Below are positions 1 through 9,134 of a stretch of DNA of 36,226 nucleotides, piece after piece. This DNA comes from Microbacteriaceae bacterium (GTDB lineage Bacteria > Actinomycetota > Actinomycetes > Actinomycetales > Microbacteriaceae), in the NCBI GenBank assembly GCA_022487185.1, contig JAKVJE010000009.1, forward strand, positions 1-36,226. The letters are read 5' to 3'. Both the position numbers and the translations under genes were made by a program. The notes under the pieces are model-generated. The model made no database searches, had not been told where the DNA came from, and saw only the letters and a list, made by a program, of their open reading frames with translations. How positions within the stretch are numbered: the stretch's first letter is position 1; each line of letters starts with the position of its first letter.

Positions 1-72
1 CGGAGAATTCCGGCGGGGCAGTTTCCATTCCCGGACAGACGGTCGAACGGCCCCGTCCAGATGGCGGCAGAT

Positions 73-1602
73 CTACTGTTCTTCGATCGGGCTCGCCGTG
101 AGAGACATCAGCTGGGCGGCCGCATGGCGGTAGCCCGGTGCGGCCTCATTGACCGCGTCTCCGACCCGCAGCACCCGCAGGTCGTTCGTGGAGCCGGGGA
201 TCCCCGGCGGGCTGCCGAGGACGACGATGACGATGTCTCCCACCTCGGCCAGCCCAGAGTCGATCAGATACGTATCGACGCTCAGCACGATCTCGTCGGT
301 GGTCTGCAGGAACGGGACGATGACCGAACGAACCCCCCACATCACACTCATCCGGCGCCGAGTCGCCTCGTCGTAGGTGAAGGCGAGCATCGGGAGCGGC
401 TCCCGCAGCCGCCCCATGCGGCGGGCGGAATCCCCGCTCGTCGTGAAGACGCAGACATACTTGGCGCCCAGGAAGCGGCCGACCTGGGCCGCGGCCCTGG
501 TAATCGCCCCCGACTGGGTGTGCGGCACCGTGCCCAGGGCCGGGATGCGCTTGAGTCCGTCCTTCTCGGTGGCCGTGATGATATTGGCCATCGTGTGCAC
601 CGCCTCGACAGGGTACGCCCCGACCGAGGTCTCGCCGCTGAGCATGAGCGCATCCGCCCCATCCAGCACCGCGTTGGCGCAGTCGGAGGCCTCGGCTCGA
701 GTCGGACGGGGATTCGAGATCATCGACTCCAGCATCTGAGTGGCCACGATCACGGGCTTCGCCCACTGCCGGGCGAGCTCGATTGCGCGCTTCTGCACCT
801 CCGGCACCTGTTCCAGGGGCATTTCGACCCCCAGATCGCCCCTGGCGATCATGATCAGGTCAAAGGCCGCCACGATCTCGTGCAGGTTCGCGATCGCCTG
901 GGGCTTCTCGATCTTCGCGATGACCGGGAGATGCACCCCCTCCTCGTTCATGATCTCGTGCACCCGCTGGACGTCGTCGGCCGAGCGCACGAAGGAGAGC
1001 GCAATCATGTCGACCCCGGTGCGCAGCGCCCAGCGAAGGTCGTCCTCGTCCTTGGTGCTCAGGGCCGGCACGCTCACCGCGACGCCTGGCAGACTGATGC
1101 CCTTGTGATCGGAGACGCGCCCGCCCACGACAACGTCGCAGACCACATCCGTCTCGGTGACCTCACGGACGGTGAGCTGGATGTTTCCGTCGTCGATGAG
1201 CAGCGGGTCGCCCGGGTGGCAATCGCCCGGGAGCCCCGCGAAAGTAGTGGAAGCCCGCTGCGCGGTGCCCTCGACGGGCTCGGTGGTGATCGTGAACGTC
1301 TGCCCCGACACCAGCGTGTGCTCGCCGGGCTCGAAGGTCCCCAGCCGAATCTTGGGGCCCTGCAGATCGGCGATGATACCGATGGGCCGCTCGAAGCGTG
1401 TGCTCGCCTCCTTGATATTGGCGAAGGTCTGGGCGTGCACCTCGTGCGTCCCGTGGCTCAGATTCAGCCTGGCCACGTTCATCCCGGCCTCGATCAGGTG
1501 GGTGATCGTCTCAACGCTGTCGGACGCCGGTCCGAGTGTCGCGACGATCTTGGCCTGGTGCGGTGCGGACCTCGTTGTCCGTACCGGTTCCTGCTCAGCC
1601 AT
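73..1602 (-). CDS. pyk: Pyruvate kinase
   Basis: This cytoplasmic enzyme makes pyruvate and ATP from phosphoenolpyruvate and ADP in the last step of glycolysis. The 509-residue protein shows the start of the barrel (AKIVATLGPAS, residues 17-27), the substrate-loop region MNVARLNLSHGTH (41-53), the active-site motif VIAKIEKPQA (227-236; K230 and E232 are the expected catalytic and metal-binding residues), RGDLGVE (254-260) and MLSGETSVGAYP (320-331), then a complete C-terminal domain. The N-terminus is about 15 residues longer than in many actinobacterial homologues, which start just before the AKIV segment. No better internal start codon is visible there. The ATG at 1602 is preceded by a GAGAGAGA purine run about 10 nt upstream. 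It is the last gene of the gltB-gltD-pyk run, 24 nt after gltD. Only 72 bases lie beyond its stop in the window, with no convincing terminator. Confidence 0.97.
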   Translation of the reverse strand: MAEQEPVRTTRSAPHQAKIVATLGPASDSVETITHLIEAGMNVARLNLSHGTHEVHAQTFANIKEASTRFERPIGIIADLQGPKIRLGTFEPGEHTLVSGQTFTITTEPVEGTAQRASTTFAGLPGDCHPGDPLLIDDGNIQLTVREVTETDVVCDVVVGGRVSDHKGISLPGVAVSVPALSTKDEDDLRWALRTGVDMIALSFVRSADDVQRVHEIMNEEGVHLPVIAKIEKPQAIANLHEIVAAFDLIMIARGDLGVEMPLEQVPEVQKRAIELARQWAKPVIVATQMLESMISNPRPTRAEASDCANAVLDGADALMLSGETSVGAYPVEAVHTMANIITATEKDGLKRIPALGTVPHTQSGAITRAAAQVGRFLGAKYVCVFTTSGDSARRMGRLREPLPMLAFTYDEATRRRMSVMWGVRSVIVPFLQTTDEIVLSVDTYLIDSGLAEVGDIVIVVLGSPPGIPGSTNDLRVLRVGDAVNEAAPGYRHAAAQLMSLTASPIEEQ

Positions 1603-1626
1603 CTCAACCCCGTCTCTCTCTGTTTC

Positions 1627-3087
1627 TCACAGTCTAATGGCCCGGGCATCCGCCCGGATCGGAGACGGCAGAATCGTCTGCCCCTCCAGAAAGTGGTCCA
1701 CCGAGGCCGCCGCGGCCCGCCCCTCGGCGATCGCCCACACGACCAGCGACTGGCCGCGTCCCGCGTCACCGGCCACGAAGACACCGGGAACGGAGGTGGC
1801 ATACGCCTCGTCCCGTTCCACGGTGTGCCGAGCGGTCACCGGGACCTGAAGCTGGGCTTCGAGGGTCTCGGACTCCGTGCCACTGAACCCCATCGCGATG
1901 AGCACCAGGTCGGCGGGAAGTTCCCGCTCGGTGCCCGGGGTCGGACGGCGGGAGCCATCGGGCAGGTACTCGGTCTCCGCCACCCGGAGCGCCCGCACGT
2001 GCCCCTGGTCATCGCTGAGGAACTCGACGGTGGAGGCCAGGAAGTCGCGCTCCCCGCCTTCCTCGTTGGAGGAGGAGACCTCGAACACCTTCGGGGTGGT
2101 GGGCCAGGGATCGTTCGCTCCCCGAGTCATCGGCGGCCGTTTGCCGATGGCCAGCGTCGTCACCGATGCGGCCTGCTGCCGCAGGGCGGTCCCGACGCAG
2201 TCGGAGCCAGTATCTCCGCCGCCGATGACGATCACATGCTTCCCCGTGGCCGAGATCTGGTTGTCGACCTCCTGATGGGCGTTGACCCGGTTCTGCTGGA
2301 CCAGGAAGTCCATAGCGAAGTGAATGCCAGCGAGGTCCCGGCCGGGAATGGGCAAATCCCGCGGCACCGTGCAGCCGGTGGCGACGACGATCGCGTCGAA
2401 ACGATCTCGGAGCCGTTCCCAGGTGATGTCCGTGCCGACCTCAATGCCGGGGCGGAATCGGGTCCCCTCAGCCATCATCTGGTTGAGACGTGCGTCCAGG
2501 ACCGACTTCTCCATTTTGAAATCGGGGATGCCGTAGCGCAGCAGTCCACCAATCCGATCGTCGCGCTCGTAGACGGCCACCGTATGACCTGCCCGGGTGA
2601 GCTGCTGGGCTGCGGCGAGTCCTGCGGGGCCAGAGCCGATGACCGCGACGGCCTTGCCCGTGAGCCGCTCCGGGGGCTCTGGCTCGATCCACCCGCGGTC
2701 GGCCGCCTGCTTGGCGATCTGCACCTCGATCTGCTTGATCGTCACCGCCGGCTGATTGATCCCGAGCGTGCAGGCGTCCTCACAGGGCGCCGGGCAGAGC
2801 CGACCGGTGAACTCCGGGAAATTGTTCGTCTCCAGCAACCGTTCACTGGCCATATGCCCCTTGCCCCGCCAGACATAGTCGTTCCAGTCCGGGATGAGGT
2901 TGCCCAGTGGACACCCCATGTGACAGTAGGGGATGCCGCAGTCCATGCAGCGAGAGGCCTGACGGCGCAACTGCTCCGGATCCTGCTCCTCATAGACCTC
3001 GTGCCAGTCCTGGATCCGCACCGGAACCGGTCGGCGCGCCGGGAGCTCCCGATCGCGATACTTCAGGAATCCACGTGGATCAGCCAC
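1627..3087 (-). CDS. gltD: Glutamate synthase (NADPH), small subunit
   Basis: The beta subunit of GOGAT takes electrons from NADPH and passes them through FAD and iron-sulfur clusters to GltB, which makes two glutamates from glutamine and 2-oxoglutarate. In 486 residues there is an N-terminal cluster domain with cysteines at about 47, 50, 55 and 59 (CMDCGIPYCHMGC) and 98, 102 and 106 (CPAPCEDAC). An FAD-binding GSGPAGLAAAQ motif follows at 151-161, then an NAD(P)-binding VIGGGDTGSDCVG near 288-300 and a C-terminal GVFVAGDAGRGQSLVVWA segment. The start is a GTG at 3087, with a strong GGAGG six nt upstream. The gene overlaps the end of gltB by 8 nt, so the two subunits are probably translationally coupled. 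pyk follows after 24 nt. Confidence 0.97.
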   Translation of the reverse strand: MADPRGFLKYRDRELPARRPVPVRIQDWHEVYEEQDPEQLRRQASRCMDCGIPYCHMGCPLGNLIPDWNDYVWRGKGHMASERLLETNNFPEFTGRLCPAPCEDACTLGINQPAVTIKQIEVQIAKQAADRGWIEPEPPERLTGKAVAVIGSGPAGLAAAQQLTRAGHTVAVYERDDRIGGLLRYGIPDFKMEKSVLDARLNQMMAEGTRFRPGIEVGTDITWERLRDRFDAIVVATGCTVPRDLPIPGRDLAGIHFAMDFLVQQNRVNAHQEVDNQISATGKHVIVIGGGDTGSDCVGTALRQQAASVTTLAIGKRPPMTRGANDPWPTTPKVFEVSSSNEEGGERDFLASTVEFLSDDQGHVRALRVAETEYLPDGSRRPTPGTERELPADLVLIAMGFSGTESETLEAQLQVPVTARHTVERDEAYATSVPGVFVAGDAGRGQSLVVWAIAEGRAAAASVDHFLEGQTILPSPIRADARAIRL

Positions 3088-6000
3088 GGGTCACCTCCAG
3101 GATCTTGGCCCAGGTCTCGGCCCCGTCCGGGTCGAGTCCCTCCTGAACCGCATGTTCACGGGTATGGAGTACCGCGGCGTAGTCAGCCGGCAGCACCTTG
3201 GTAAAGGCTCCGGCAGCCTCGTCGAACTCGGCGAGCAGCCGGGTGGCGACCGGTGAATCGGTCTCCGCGCGGTGCCGCTCCAGCAGTGAGCGGAGGAGAT
3301 CCCGGTCATCCGGGGTGAGCTCCAGCAACTGGAGCTCACCGGAGGCGAGGGCCTCATGGTTGACCAAATCGCGATCGAGCTGGTACACGTAGGCGCATCC
3401 GCCGGACATCCCGGCCCCCAGATTGCGACCGGTCGGGCCCAGAATCACCGCGACACCACCGGTCATGTATTCCAGGGCATGGTCCCCCACGCCCTCCGCG
3501 ACCGCAGTCGCGCCGGAGTTGCGGACCAGGAAGCGCTCCCCCACCAATCCACGCAGGAAGATGGAGCCGCCGGTGGCGCCATAGCCGATGACGTTGCCAG
3601 CGATGACGTTCTTCTCTGCCACGAAGGCGGCCTCGCGCGGCGGGCGGAGCACCAGGGTTCCTCCGGAGAGGCCCTTGGCCACGTAGTCGTTCGCATCCCC
3701 CTCCAACCGGAGTGTGATGCCGTGGGGGACGAAGGCGCCGAGCGATTGCCCGGCGGAGCCGTGCAGCCGCACGTCGATCGTGTCCTCCGGAAGTCCCTCC
3801 TCGCCGCGCGACATCGTGACCCGGTACCCCAATAGGGTTCCCACGGCCCGCTCGGTGTTCCGGATCGGAAGATCGATGCGCACCGGGGAACCGGACTCGA
3901 GCGCGGGTGCGGAGAGGCGGATGAGCTGCTGATCGAAGTGCTTCTCGATCTCGTGGTCCTGCGCGATCTGGTGGCGGCGTGGTGCGTCTGCGGGCAGCTC
4001 CGGACCCTTGAGGATGGGATCCAGGTCGAGTGTGGCGGCCTTCGACCCATCGGAGGGATGTGCGGTGAGGAGCTCATGGTGCCCCACCAGCTCCGCGATC
4101 GAGTGGAAGCCCAGCTCGGCCAGGTACTCGCGCACCTCCTGCGCGATGAACTCGAAGAAGGTGACCACATCCTCCGGGCGCCCCGTGAAGCGGGCACGGA
4201 GCTCTGGGTTCTGGGTGGCGACCCCCACCGGGCATGTGTCTTTGTTGCACACCCGCATCATCACGCAGCCGGTGACGACCAGGGGCGCGGTGGCGAAGCC
4301 GAACTCTTCGGCTCCGAGCAGGGCGGCCACAATCACATCGCGGCCCGTCTTGAGCTGCCCGTCGGCCTGCACCACAACCCGGTCGCGAAGCCCGTTGAGC
4401 ATCAGTGTCTGCTGGGCCTCGGCCAGGCCGATCTCCCACGGGGTTCCCGCATGTTTCAGCGAGTTGAGAGGAGCGGCGCCGGTGCCCCCGTCATGGCCAG
4501 AGATGAGGATGACATCGGCCTTGGCCTTGGCGACGCCGGCCGCCACCGCCCCGATGCCGTTCTCACTGACCAGCTTCACGTGGATGCGGGCCCGCGGGTT
4601 CGCATGCTTCAGATCGAAGATCAACTGTTTGAGATCCTCGATCGAGTAGATGTCGTGGTGCGGGGGCGGCGAGATCAGCCCCACGCCGGCGGTGGAGTGA
4701 CGGGTGCGGGCAATCCAGGGGTACATCTTCTGGGCGGGCAGTTGACCGCCCTCCCCCGGCTTTGCTCCCTGGGCCATCTTGATCTGGATATCGTCGGCGT
4801 GTGCCAGATACATGCTGGTCACCCCGAACCGGCCGGAGGCCACCTGCTTGATGGCGCTGCGGCGCTCGGGGTCGAGCAGCCGGTCGGTGTCCTCTCCGCC
4901 CTCGCCCGTATTGGAGCGGGCGTGGAGACGGTTCATCGCGATCGCCAGCGTCTCATGCGCCTCCTGAGAGATCGAGCCATAGCTCATGGCCCCGGTTGAG
5001 AAGCGGCGCACGATCTCACTGATCGGCTCGACCTCCTCGATGGGGAGCGCCGGACGCTGCGACGTGTCAAGTCCGAACATTCCGCGGATGGTTTTGAGCT
5101 CTGCGGTCTGCTCATCGACGAGCTTCGTGTACTGCTTGAACAGGTCGTAGCGCTTGCGCCGCGTGGACTGCTGCAGCCGGAACACCGTCTCCGGGCCCAG
5201 TAGGTGGGCAGGACCGTTGCGACGCCAGTGGTACTCGCCTCCCTCGGGGAGGTGCTCGTGAGCCACTGCGGAGGGGTCGAGCGGATACGCAAGGGCGTGA
5301 CGGGCGGCATTCTCCCGCTCCAGAACCTCCAGCCCGACCCCGCCCAGCTTCGAGACCGTGCCGGTGAAGAACTCATCGATCAGCGCCTGATCCAGCCCGA
5401 CCGCCTCGAAGGTCTGGGCCCCGGTGTAGGACCCCACAGTTGAGATCCCCATCTTCGACATGATCTTCAGCACGCCGGATCCGAGGGCCGAAATCAGATT
5501 GCGCACCGCCTGATGGGCGCTCACTGAGGTGAGCAGACCGCGGCGGACGAGCTCCTCGCACGTCTCCATCGCCAGATACGGGTTCACCGCCGAGGCACCG
5601 TACCCGATGAGCAGCGCGACGTGGTGCACCTCACGGACATCGCCGGCCTCCGCGATCAGGCTCACCTGGAGGCGGCGCTCCCGGCGGATCAGGAAGTGGT
5701 GAACCGCCGCAATCATCAGCAGCGACGGGATCGGGGCCAGATCTGCGCTCGTGTCCCGATCGCTGAGCACGAGGAACTGAGTCCCGTGCTCGACGGCCTG
5801 GAGGGCCTCCTGGCAGAGCTCATCGAGCCGTCGCCGCAGGGCGGCCGCACCTCCGGCCACCGGGTAGAGCCCGTGGAGGGTCACCGTTTTGGGGAAGCCC
5901 TGCCGGGCATCGAGATGCTGAATCTTGGCCAGTTCGTCATTGTCGATGACCGGGAAATCAATCTCCAGCTGCCGGGTGCCCCCCGGGGTGAGCGAGAGCA

Positions 6001-7654
6001 GGTTCTGTTCCGGGCCGAGCCCGAGCGACAGCGAGGTCACCACATGCTCGCGGATGGCATCCAACGGCGGGTTGGTCACCTGTGCGAAGGTCTGGGTGAA
6101 GTAGTCGAAGAGCAGCTTGGGTCGTTCGCTGATCGCGGCGATCGGCGTGTCGGTGCCCATCGCCGTGATGGGCTCCTTCCCGGTCTTCGCCATCGGGCCC
6201 AGGATAATCTTGAGCTCCTCCTCCGTGTAGCCAAAGGTGCGCTGACGACGCTCCACCGAGGCACTCGTATGCAGGATGTGCTCCCGCTCGGGCAGCGAGT
6301 CCAGTGGCACCTGCGTCTCATCGGCCCATTGCTTCCACGGGTGCTCGCGGGAGAGCTGTGCCTTCACATCGGCATCGGGAATGAAACGACCGTGCTCGGT
6401 ATCGATGAGGAACATCCGGCCCGGGCGCAGGCGCCCTCGGGTGATGATCTTCTCCTCCGGCACCGGGAGCACTCCGGTCTCGCTGGCCAAGACGACCAGG
6501 CCGTCGTCGGTCACCATGTACCGGCCCGGACGCAGCCCGTTGCGGTCCAGTGTGGCCCCCACCAGAGTGCCATCGGTGAAGGTGATGGCCGCCGGCCCAT
6601 CCCACGGCTCCATGATGGCGGAGTGATAGCGGTAGAAGGCCCGCAGGGCCGGGGGCATATCGTCCTGATTCTCCCAGGCCTCGGGCACCATCATCATGAT
6701 GGCATGCGGGAGAGAGCGGCCGGCGAGCTCCAGCAGCTCCACGACCTCGTCGAAGGAGGCGGAGTCGCTGCCCCCCTCGGTCACGATCGGGTAGAGGGGC
6801 TCCAGGTCTCCCAGCACCTCGCTGCGGAGCTGGGACTGCCGGGCGCGCATCCAGTTCCGGTTCGACTGCACCGTGTTGATCTCACCGTTGTGCGCGATGT
6901 AGCGGAACGGCTGTGCCAGTGGCCAGGAGGGGAAGGTGTTCGTCGAGTACCGAGAGTGCACGATCGCCAGGCGCGAGGCGAGTCGGGGATCGGAAAGATC
7001 GGGGTAGAACGGCTCGAGCTGAAGGGTCGTGACCATGCCCTTGTAGACCAAGGTCCGGGCCGACAGCGACGGGATGTAGACCTCGGTCTCGTGCTCGGCA
7101 CGCTTCCGCAGCCGGTAGACAAGTCGGTCGAGCTCCCGGCCGGAGAGACTCGGCCCGTTCAGGCCCAGCTTTGAGACGAAGAGCTGTTCGAAGGCAGGCA
7201 TCGTGGAGCGGGCCTGGGTCCCGATTACCGTCGGATCCGTCGGCACCGGGCGCCATCCGAGGACGGTGAGGCCCTCCTCAACCGCGATGCGCTGGATGCG
7301 CACCTTGGCGGTCTCGCGCTCCTCCGCATCCGTCGGCAGATAGACCATGCCGACCGCGTACTGTCCTGCTGCGGGGAGCTGGAACGCGGTGACTTCCTGC
7401 AGGAAGGCATCCGGCACCTGCATGAGGATGCCGGCCCCGTCACCCGTGCCCGCGTCCGAGCCGACGGCACCGCGGTGTTCGAGGTGCCGCAGGGCATCGA
7501 GGGCCGCATCGATGATGTCGTGTCCGGCGGTGCCACGGAGCGTGGCGACCATTGCCAGACCACACGCGTCCCGCTCCGCGGAGGGCGTGTACAGTCCCGC
7601 CGCCTCGGGAAGCGCGCCGAATCGGGAGAACGGTGAGTTCGATGCAGCGGCCAT
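3080..7654 (-). CDS. gltB: Glutamate synthase (NADPH), large subunit
   Basis: The alpha subunit of GOGAT hydrolyses glutamine, channels the ammonia and forms glutamate from 2-oxoglutarate on FMN. I place the start at the ATG at 7654 (1524 residues), because GAAGGAAA lies about 6 nt upstream. An in-frame ATG at 7696 would add 14 residues but has no comparable ribosome site. With this start the class II amidotransferase nucleophile is Cys31 (DACGLAMVATLRG), so a 30-residue propeptide must be removed, as is normal in this family. The FMN/synthase domain carries PGEGGQLPAQK and GHDGGTGAAPL. The 3Fe-4S cysteines are at about 1130, 1136 and 1141 (CVMMRVCNKDTC). The C-terminal glycine-rich beta-helix (GGSIFLRGLVGERF and similar) is present. 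The gene follows a 122-bp gap with a perfect inverted repeat and overlaps gltD. Confidence 0.97.
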   Translation of the reverse strand: MAAASNSPFSRFGALPEAAGLYTPSAERDACGLAMVATLRGTAGHDIIDAALDALRHLEHRGAVGSDAGTGDGAGILMQVPDAFLQEVTAFQLPAAGQYAVGMVYLPTDAEERETAKVRIQRIAVEEGLTVLGWRPVPTDPTVIGTQARSTMPAFEQLFVSKLGLNGPSLSGRELDRLVYRLRKRAEHETEVYIPSLSARTLVYKGMVTTLQLEPFYPDLSDPRLASRLAIVHSRYSTNTFPSWPLAQPFRYIAHNGEINTVQSNRNWMRARQSQLRSEVLGDLEPLYPIVTEGGSDSASFDEVVELLELAGRSLPHAIMMMVPEAWENQDDMPPALRAFYRYHSAIMEPWDGPAAITFTDGTLVGATLDRNGLRPGRYMVTDDGLVVLASETGVLPVPEEKIITRGRLRPGRMFLIDTEHGRFIPDADVKAQLSREHPWKQWADETQVPLDSLPEREHILHTSASVERRQRTFGYTEEELKIILGPMAKTGKEPITAMGTDTPIAAISERPKLLFDYFTQTFAQVTNPPLDAIREHVVTSLSLGLGPEQNLLSLTPGGTRQLEIDFPVIDNDELAKIQHLDARQGFPKTVTLHGLYPVAGGAAALRRRLDELCQEALQAVEHGTQFLVLSDRDTSADLAPIPSLLMIAAVHHFLIRRERRLQVSLIAEAGDVREVHHVALLIGYGASAVNPYLAMETCEELVRRGLLTSVSAHQAVRNLISALGSGVLKIMSKMGISTVGSYTGAQTFEAVGLDQALIDEFFTGTVSKLGGVGLEVLERENAARHALAYPLDPSAVAHEHLPEGGEYHWRRNGPAHLLGPETVFRLQQSTRRKRYDLFKQYTKLVDEQTAELKTIRGMFGLDTSQRPALPIEEVEPISEIVRRFSTGAMSYGSISQEAHETLAIAMNRLHARSNTGEGGEDTDRLLDPERRSAIKQVASGRFGVTSMYLAHADDIQIKMAQGAKPGEGGQLPAQKMYPWIARTRHSTAGVGLISPPPHHDIYSIEDLKQLIFDLKHANPRARIHVKLVSENGIGAVAAGVAKAKADVILISGHDGGTGAAPLNSLKHAGTPWEIGLAEAQQTLMLNGLRDRVVVQADGQLKTGRDVIVAALLGAEEFGFATAPLVVTGCVMMRVCNKDTCPVGVATQNPELRARFTGRPEDVVTFFEFIAQEVREYLAELGFHSIAELVGHHELLTAHPSDGSKAATLDLDPILKGPELPADAPRRHQIAQDHEIEKHFDQQLIRLSAPALESGSPVRIDLPIRNTERAVGTLLGYRVTMSRGEEGLPEDTIDVRLHGSAGQSLGAFVPHGITLRLEGDANDYVAKGLSGGTLVLRPPREAAFVAEKNVIAGNVIGYGATGGSIFLRGLVGERFLVRNSGATAVAEGVGDHALEYMTGGVAVILGPTGRNLGAGMSGGCAYVYQLDRDLVNHEALASGELQLLELTPDDRDLLRSLLERHRAETDSPVATRLLAEFDEAAGAFTKVLPADYAAVLHTREHAVQEGLDPDGAETWAKILEVTRG

Positions 7655-7710
7655 GAGTTTCCTTCTGTCGATACCGTCGGGCAGGGGGAACGACATTCCC
7701 GTCGCCGCGC

Positions 7711-7733
7711 GGTGCCCTACATCTTAGGGCACC
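7711..7733 (-). promoter_or_regulatory. Perfect 9-bp inverted repeat upstream of gltB, likely operator/promoter
   Basis: The arms GGTGCCCTA (7711-7719) and TAGGGCACC (7725-7733) are exact reverse complements around a 5-nt centre. On the coding strand for gltB the repeat contains TAAGAT (7726-7721), which resembles a -10 box. A transcript starting there would have a leader of roughly 55-60 nt before the gltB ATG. The -35 region is poor. A repressor or activator dimer site over the promoter is the simplest reading. The alternative is a hairpin ending lgt transcription, but no T-run follows it. A second, smaller repeat (GGGAA-N5-TTCCC, 7686-7700) lies in the same leader. I do not recognise the motif as that of a named regulator. 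Confidence 0.5.
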
Positions 7734-7776
7734 ATGCGGCCAACGTGGAGCAGGAGGGCGGATGTGCCGGAGAGGG

Positions 7777-8757
7777 TCAGTCCCGGGGCTCCGGATCCTC
7801 GGCCGTTGCAGCCCCGTCCGAGAGCTTCTCTCCGGACTCTTCCGGAGAAGCCGCTGAGGAGCCCTCGGACTCCGAGTCGGTCTCTGACTCGGGTTCGGCC
7901 TCCGGCTTCGGCTCGCGTCCCGGGCGGTATCCGCTCGGCTCCATACCGGGGTGGCGACGGCGCTGGACAAAGAACACCACAATGCCGACCACGATCGCCA
8001 GGAGAGCTCCCCAGGCGTTGTAGCGCAGGCCCAGGAACACCCCGATGGGGTCGAGCCGGAGCTGCTCCAGCCAGAACCGCCCGAACCCGTACCAGATCAG
8101 GTAGCAGGCGAAGAGGCGCCCCCACTGCAGGGTGCGCCAGCGATGCCCGATCCAGATCAGCAGGAACGCCCCGAGGACATCCCAGATCGATTCATACAGA
8201 AACGTGGGATGGAACAGGGTGCCGGACGGGAGCCCGACCGGGAAGGCCGCGTTTGTCGACTCGATGCGCAGCCCCCAGGGCAGTGTGGTCGGGGCACCGA
8301 AGAGCTCATGGTTGAACCAGTTCCCCCAGCGCCCGGCGGCCTGTGCGAAGAGCAGGCCCGGAGCCAGCGCATCCGCCACTGACCAGAAGCGAAGTCCGGT
8401 AATACGCACGGCGATCCAGCAGCCCAGCCCGCCGCCCAGAAGCGCCCCGAAGATCGCGATCCCGCCCTGATTGATCGAAATCGCGCGGAGCAGCATGTCG
8501 CCGAAGGTGCCGGAGGAGAAATAGTCTCCCCAATGGGTCAGCACGTGCCACGTCCGTGCCCCGATGATCCCCAGGGTCACCGACCAGAGCGCCAGATCGA
8601 TCACTACGCCGGGCTCGATCCCGCGGCGACGGAAGCGGTGGGCGGTGAGGAGCATCGCCAGCACGATCCCCGTCAGGATGCACAGCGCATAGGCGTGCAC
8701 GAAGACAGGACCGATAGAGAACCCCTGCCAGGCGGGGCTCGGGATCGAAAGGTGCAT
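7777..8757 (-). CDS. lgt: Phosphatidylglycerol-prolipoprotein diacylglyceryl transferase
   Basis: This integral membrane enzyme transfers diacylglycerol from phosphatidylglycerol to the lipobox cysteine of preprolipoproteins, the first step of lipoprotein maturation. The protein is 326 residues from the ATG at 8757, which forms a TGATG junction with hisI. A GTG directly upstream at 8760 would add one residue. The family signature GRWGNWFNHELFG is at 142-154, flanked by about seven hydrophobic segments, with the later conserved arginine region YGFGRFWLEQLR at 223-234. The segment INQGGIAIFGALLGG (95-109) replaces the His-containing HGG motif of E. coli, as is common in actinobacteria. The last 55-60 residues form a hydrophilic tail very rich in Glu, Ser and Pro, expected on the cytoplasmic side. 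It sits where trp genes often separate it from hisI in related genomes. Confidence 0.96.
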   Translation of the reverse strand: MHLSIPSPAWQGFSIGPVFVHAYALCILTGIVLAMLLTAHRFRRRGIEPGVVIDLALWSVTLGIIGARTWHVLTHWGDYFSSGTFGDMLLRAISINQGGIAIFGALLGGGLGCWIAVRITGLRFWSVADALAPGLLFAQAAGRWGNWFNHELFGAPTTLPWGLRIESTNAAFPVGLPSGTLFHPTFLYESIWDVLGAFLLIWIGHRWRTLQWGRLFACYLIWYGFGRFWLEQLRLDPIGVFLGLRYNAWGALLAIVVGIVVFFVQRRRHPGMEPSGYRPGREPKPEAEPESETDSESEGSSAASPEESGEKLSDGAATAEDPEPRD

Positions 8758-9134
8758 CACGATTCGGACTCTTTTCGTTCGGTAGGCGGTATGGGGGCGG
8801 GATCCGACCCGTCGAGTTCACGGCCGTCGAAGCACGTGTAGGTGCCCGTGTGGCAGGCCTGCCCGACCTGGTCGACCCGCGCGAGAAGGGTGTCCCGATC
8901 GCAGTCGGTCTGCAGGGAGATCAGGTGCTGGATGTGCCCGCTGGTCTCGCCCTTGCGCCAGTACTCCTGACGAGACCGGGACCAGAACACCGTGCGCCGT
9001 TCCGCGAGGGTTGCCGCCACGGCGGTGGCATCCATCCAGGCGAGCATCAACACCGTGCCGGTATCCCACTGCTGCACGATCACCGGGATGAGCCCGCGCC
9101 CGTCGAAGACGAGCGTCGCCGGATCGACGCTCAT
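8757..9134 (-). CDS. hisI: Phosphoribosyl-AMP cyclohydrolase
   Basis: This enzyme opens the adenine ring of phosphoribosyl-AMP in the third step of histidine synthesis. The 125-residue protein is the monofunctional actinobacterial form, with the pyrophosphohydrolase encoded separately as hisE. It shows GLIPVIVQ (14-21), LMLAWMD (29-35), [18 protein letters not shown] (50-67) and the metal-binding TDCDRDTLL (76-84), with cysteines 94 and 101 that complete the zinc site (ACHTGTYTC). The ATG at 9134 overlaps the end of hisF by 4 nt. Its stop forms the TGATG junction with lgt. The short C-terminal tail is acidic and Pro-rich, and probably not structured. Confidence 0.96.
   Translation of the reverse strand: MSVDPATLVFDGRGLIPVIVQQWDTGTVLMLAWMDATAVAATLAERRTVFWSRSRQEYWRKGETSGHIQHLISLQTDCDRDTLLARVDQVGQACHTGTYTCFDGRELDGSDPAPIPPTERKESES

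Noticed and set aside
1-72. Possible terminator after pyk
   Set aside because: Only a 5-bp GACGG/CCGTC pairing with a 10-nt loop and no T-run is present, too weak to annotate. I see nothing else in these 72 bases.
61-3204. A 1047-codon open frame on the plus strand opposite pyk and gltD
   Set aside because: It is antisense to two clear enzymes, has a low-complexity Arg/Gly/His/Asp composition and no recognisable domain. Long antisense frames are common in GC-rich DNA.
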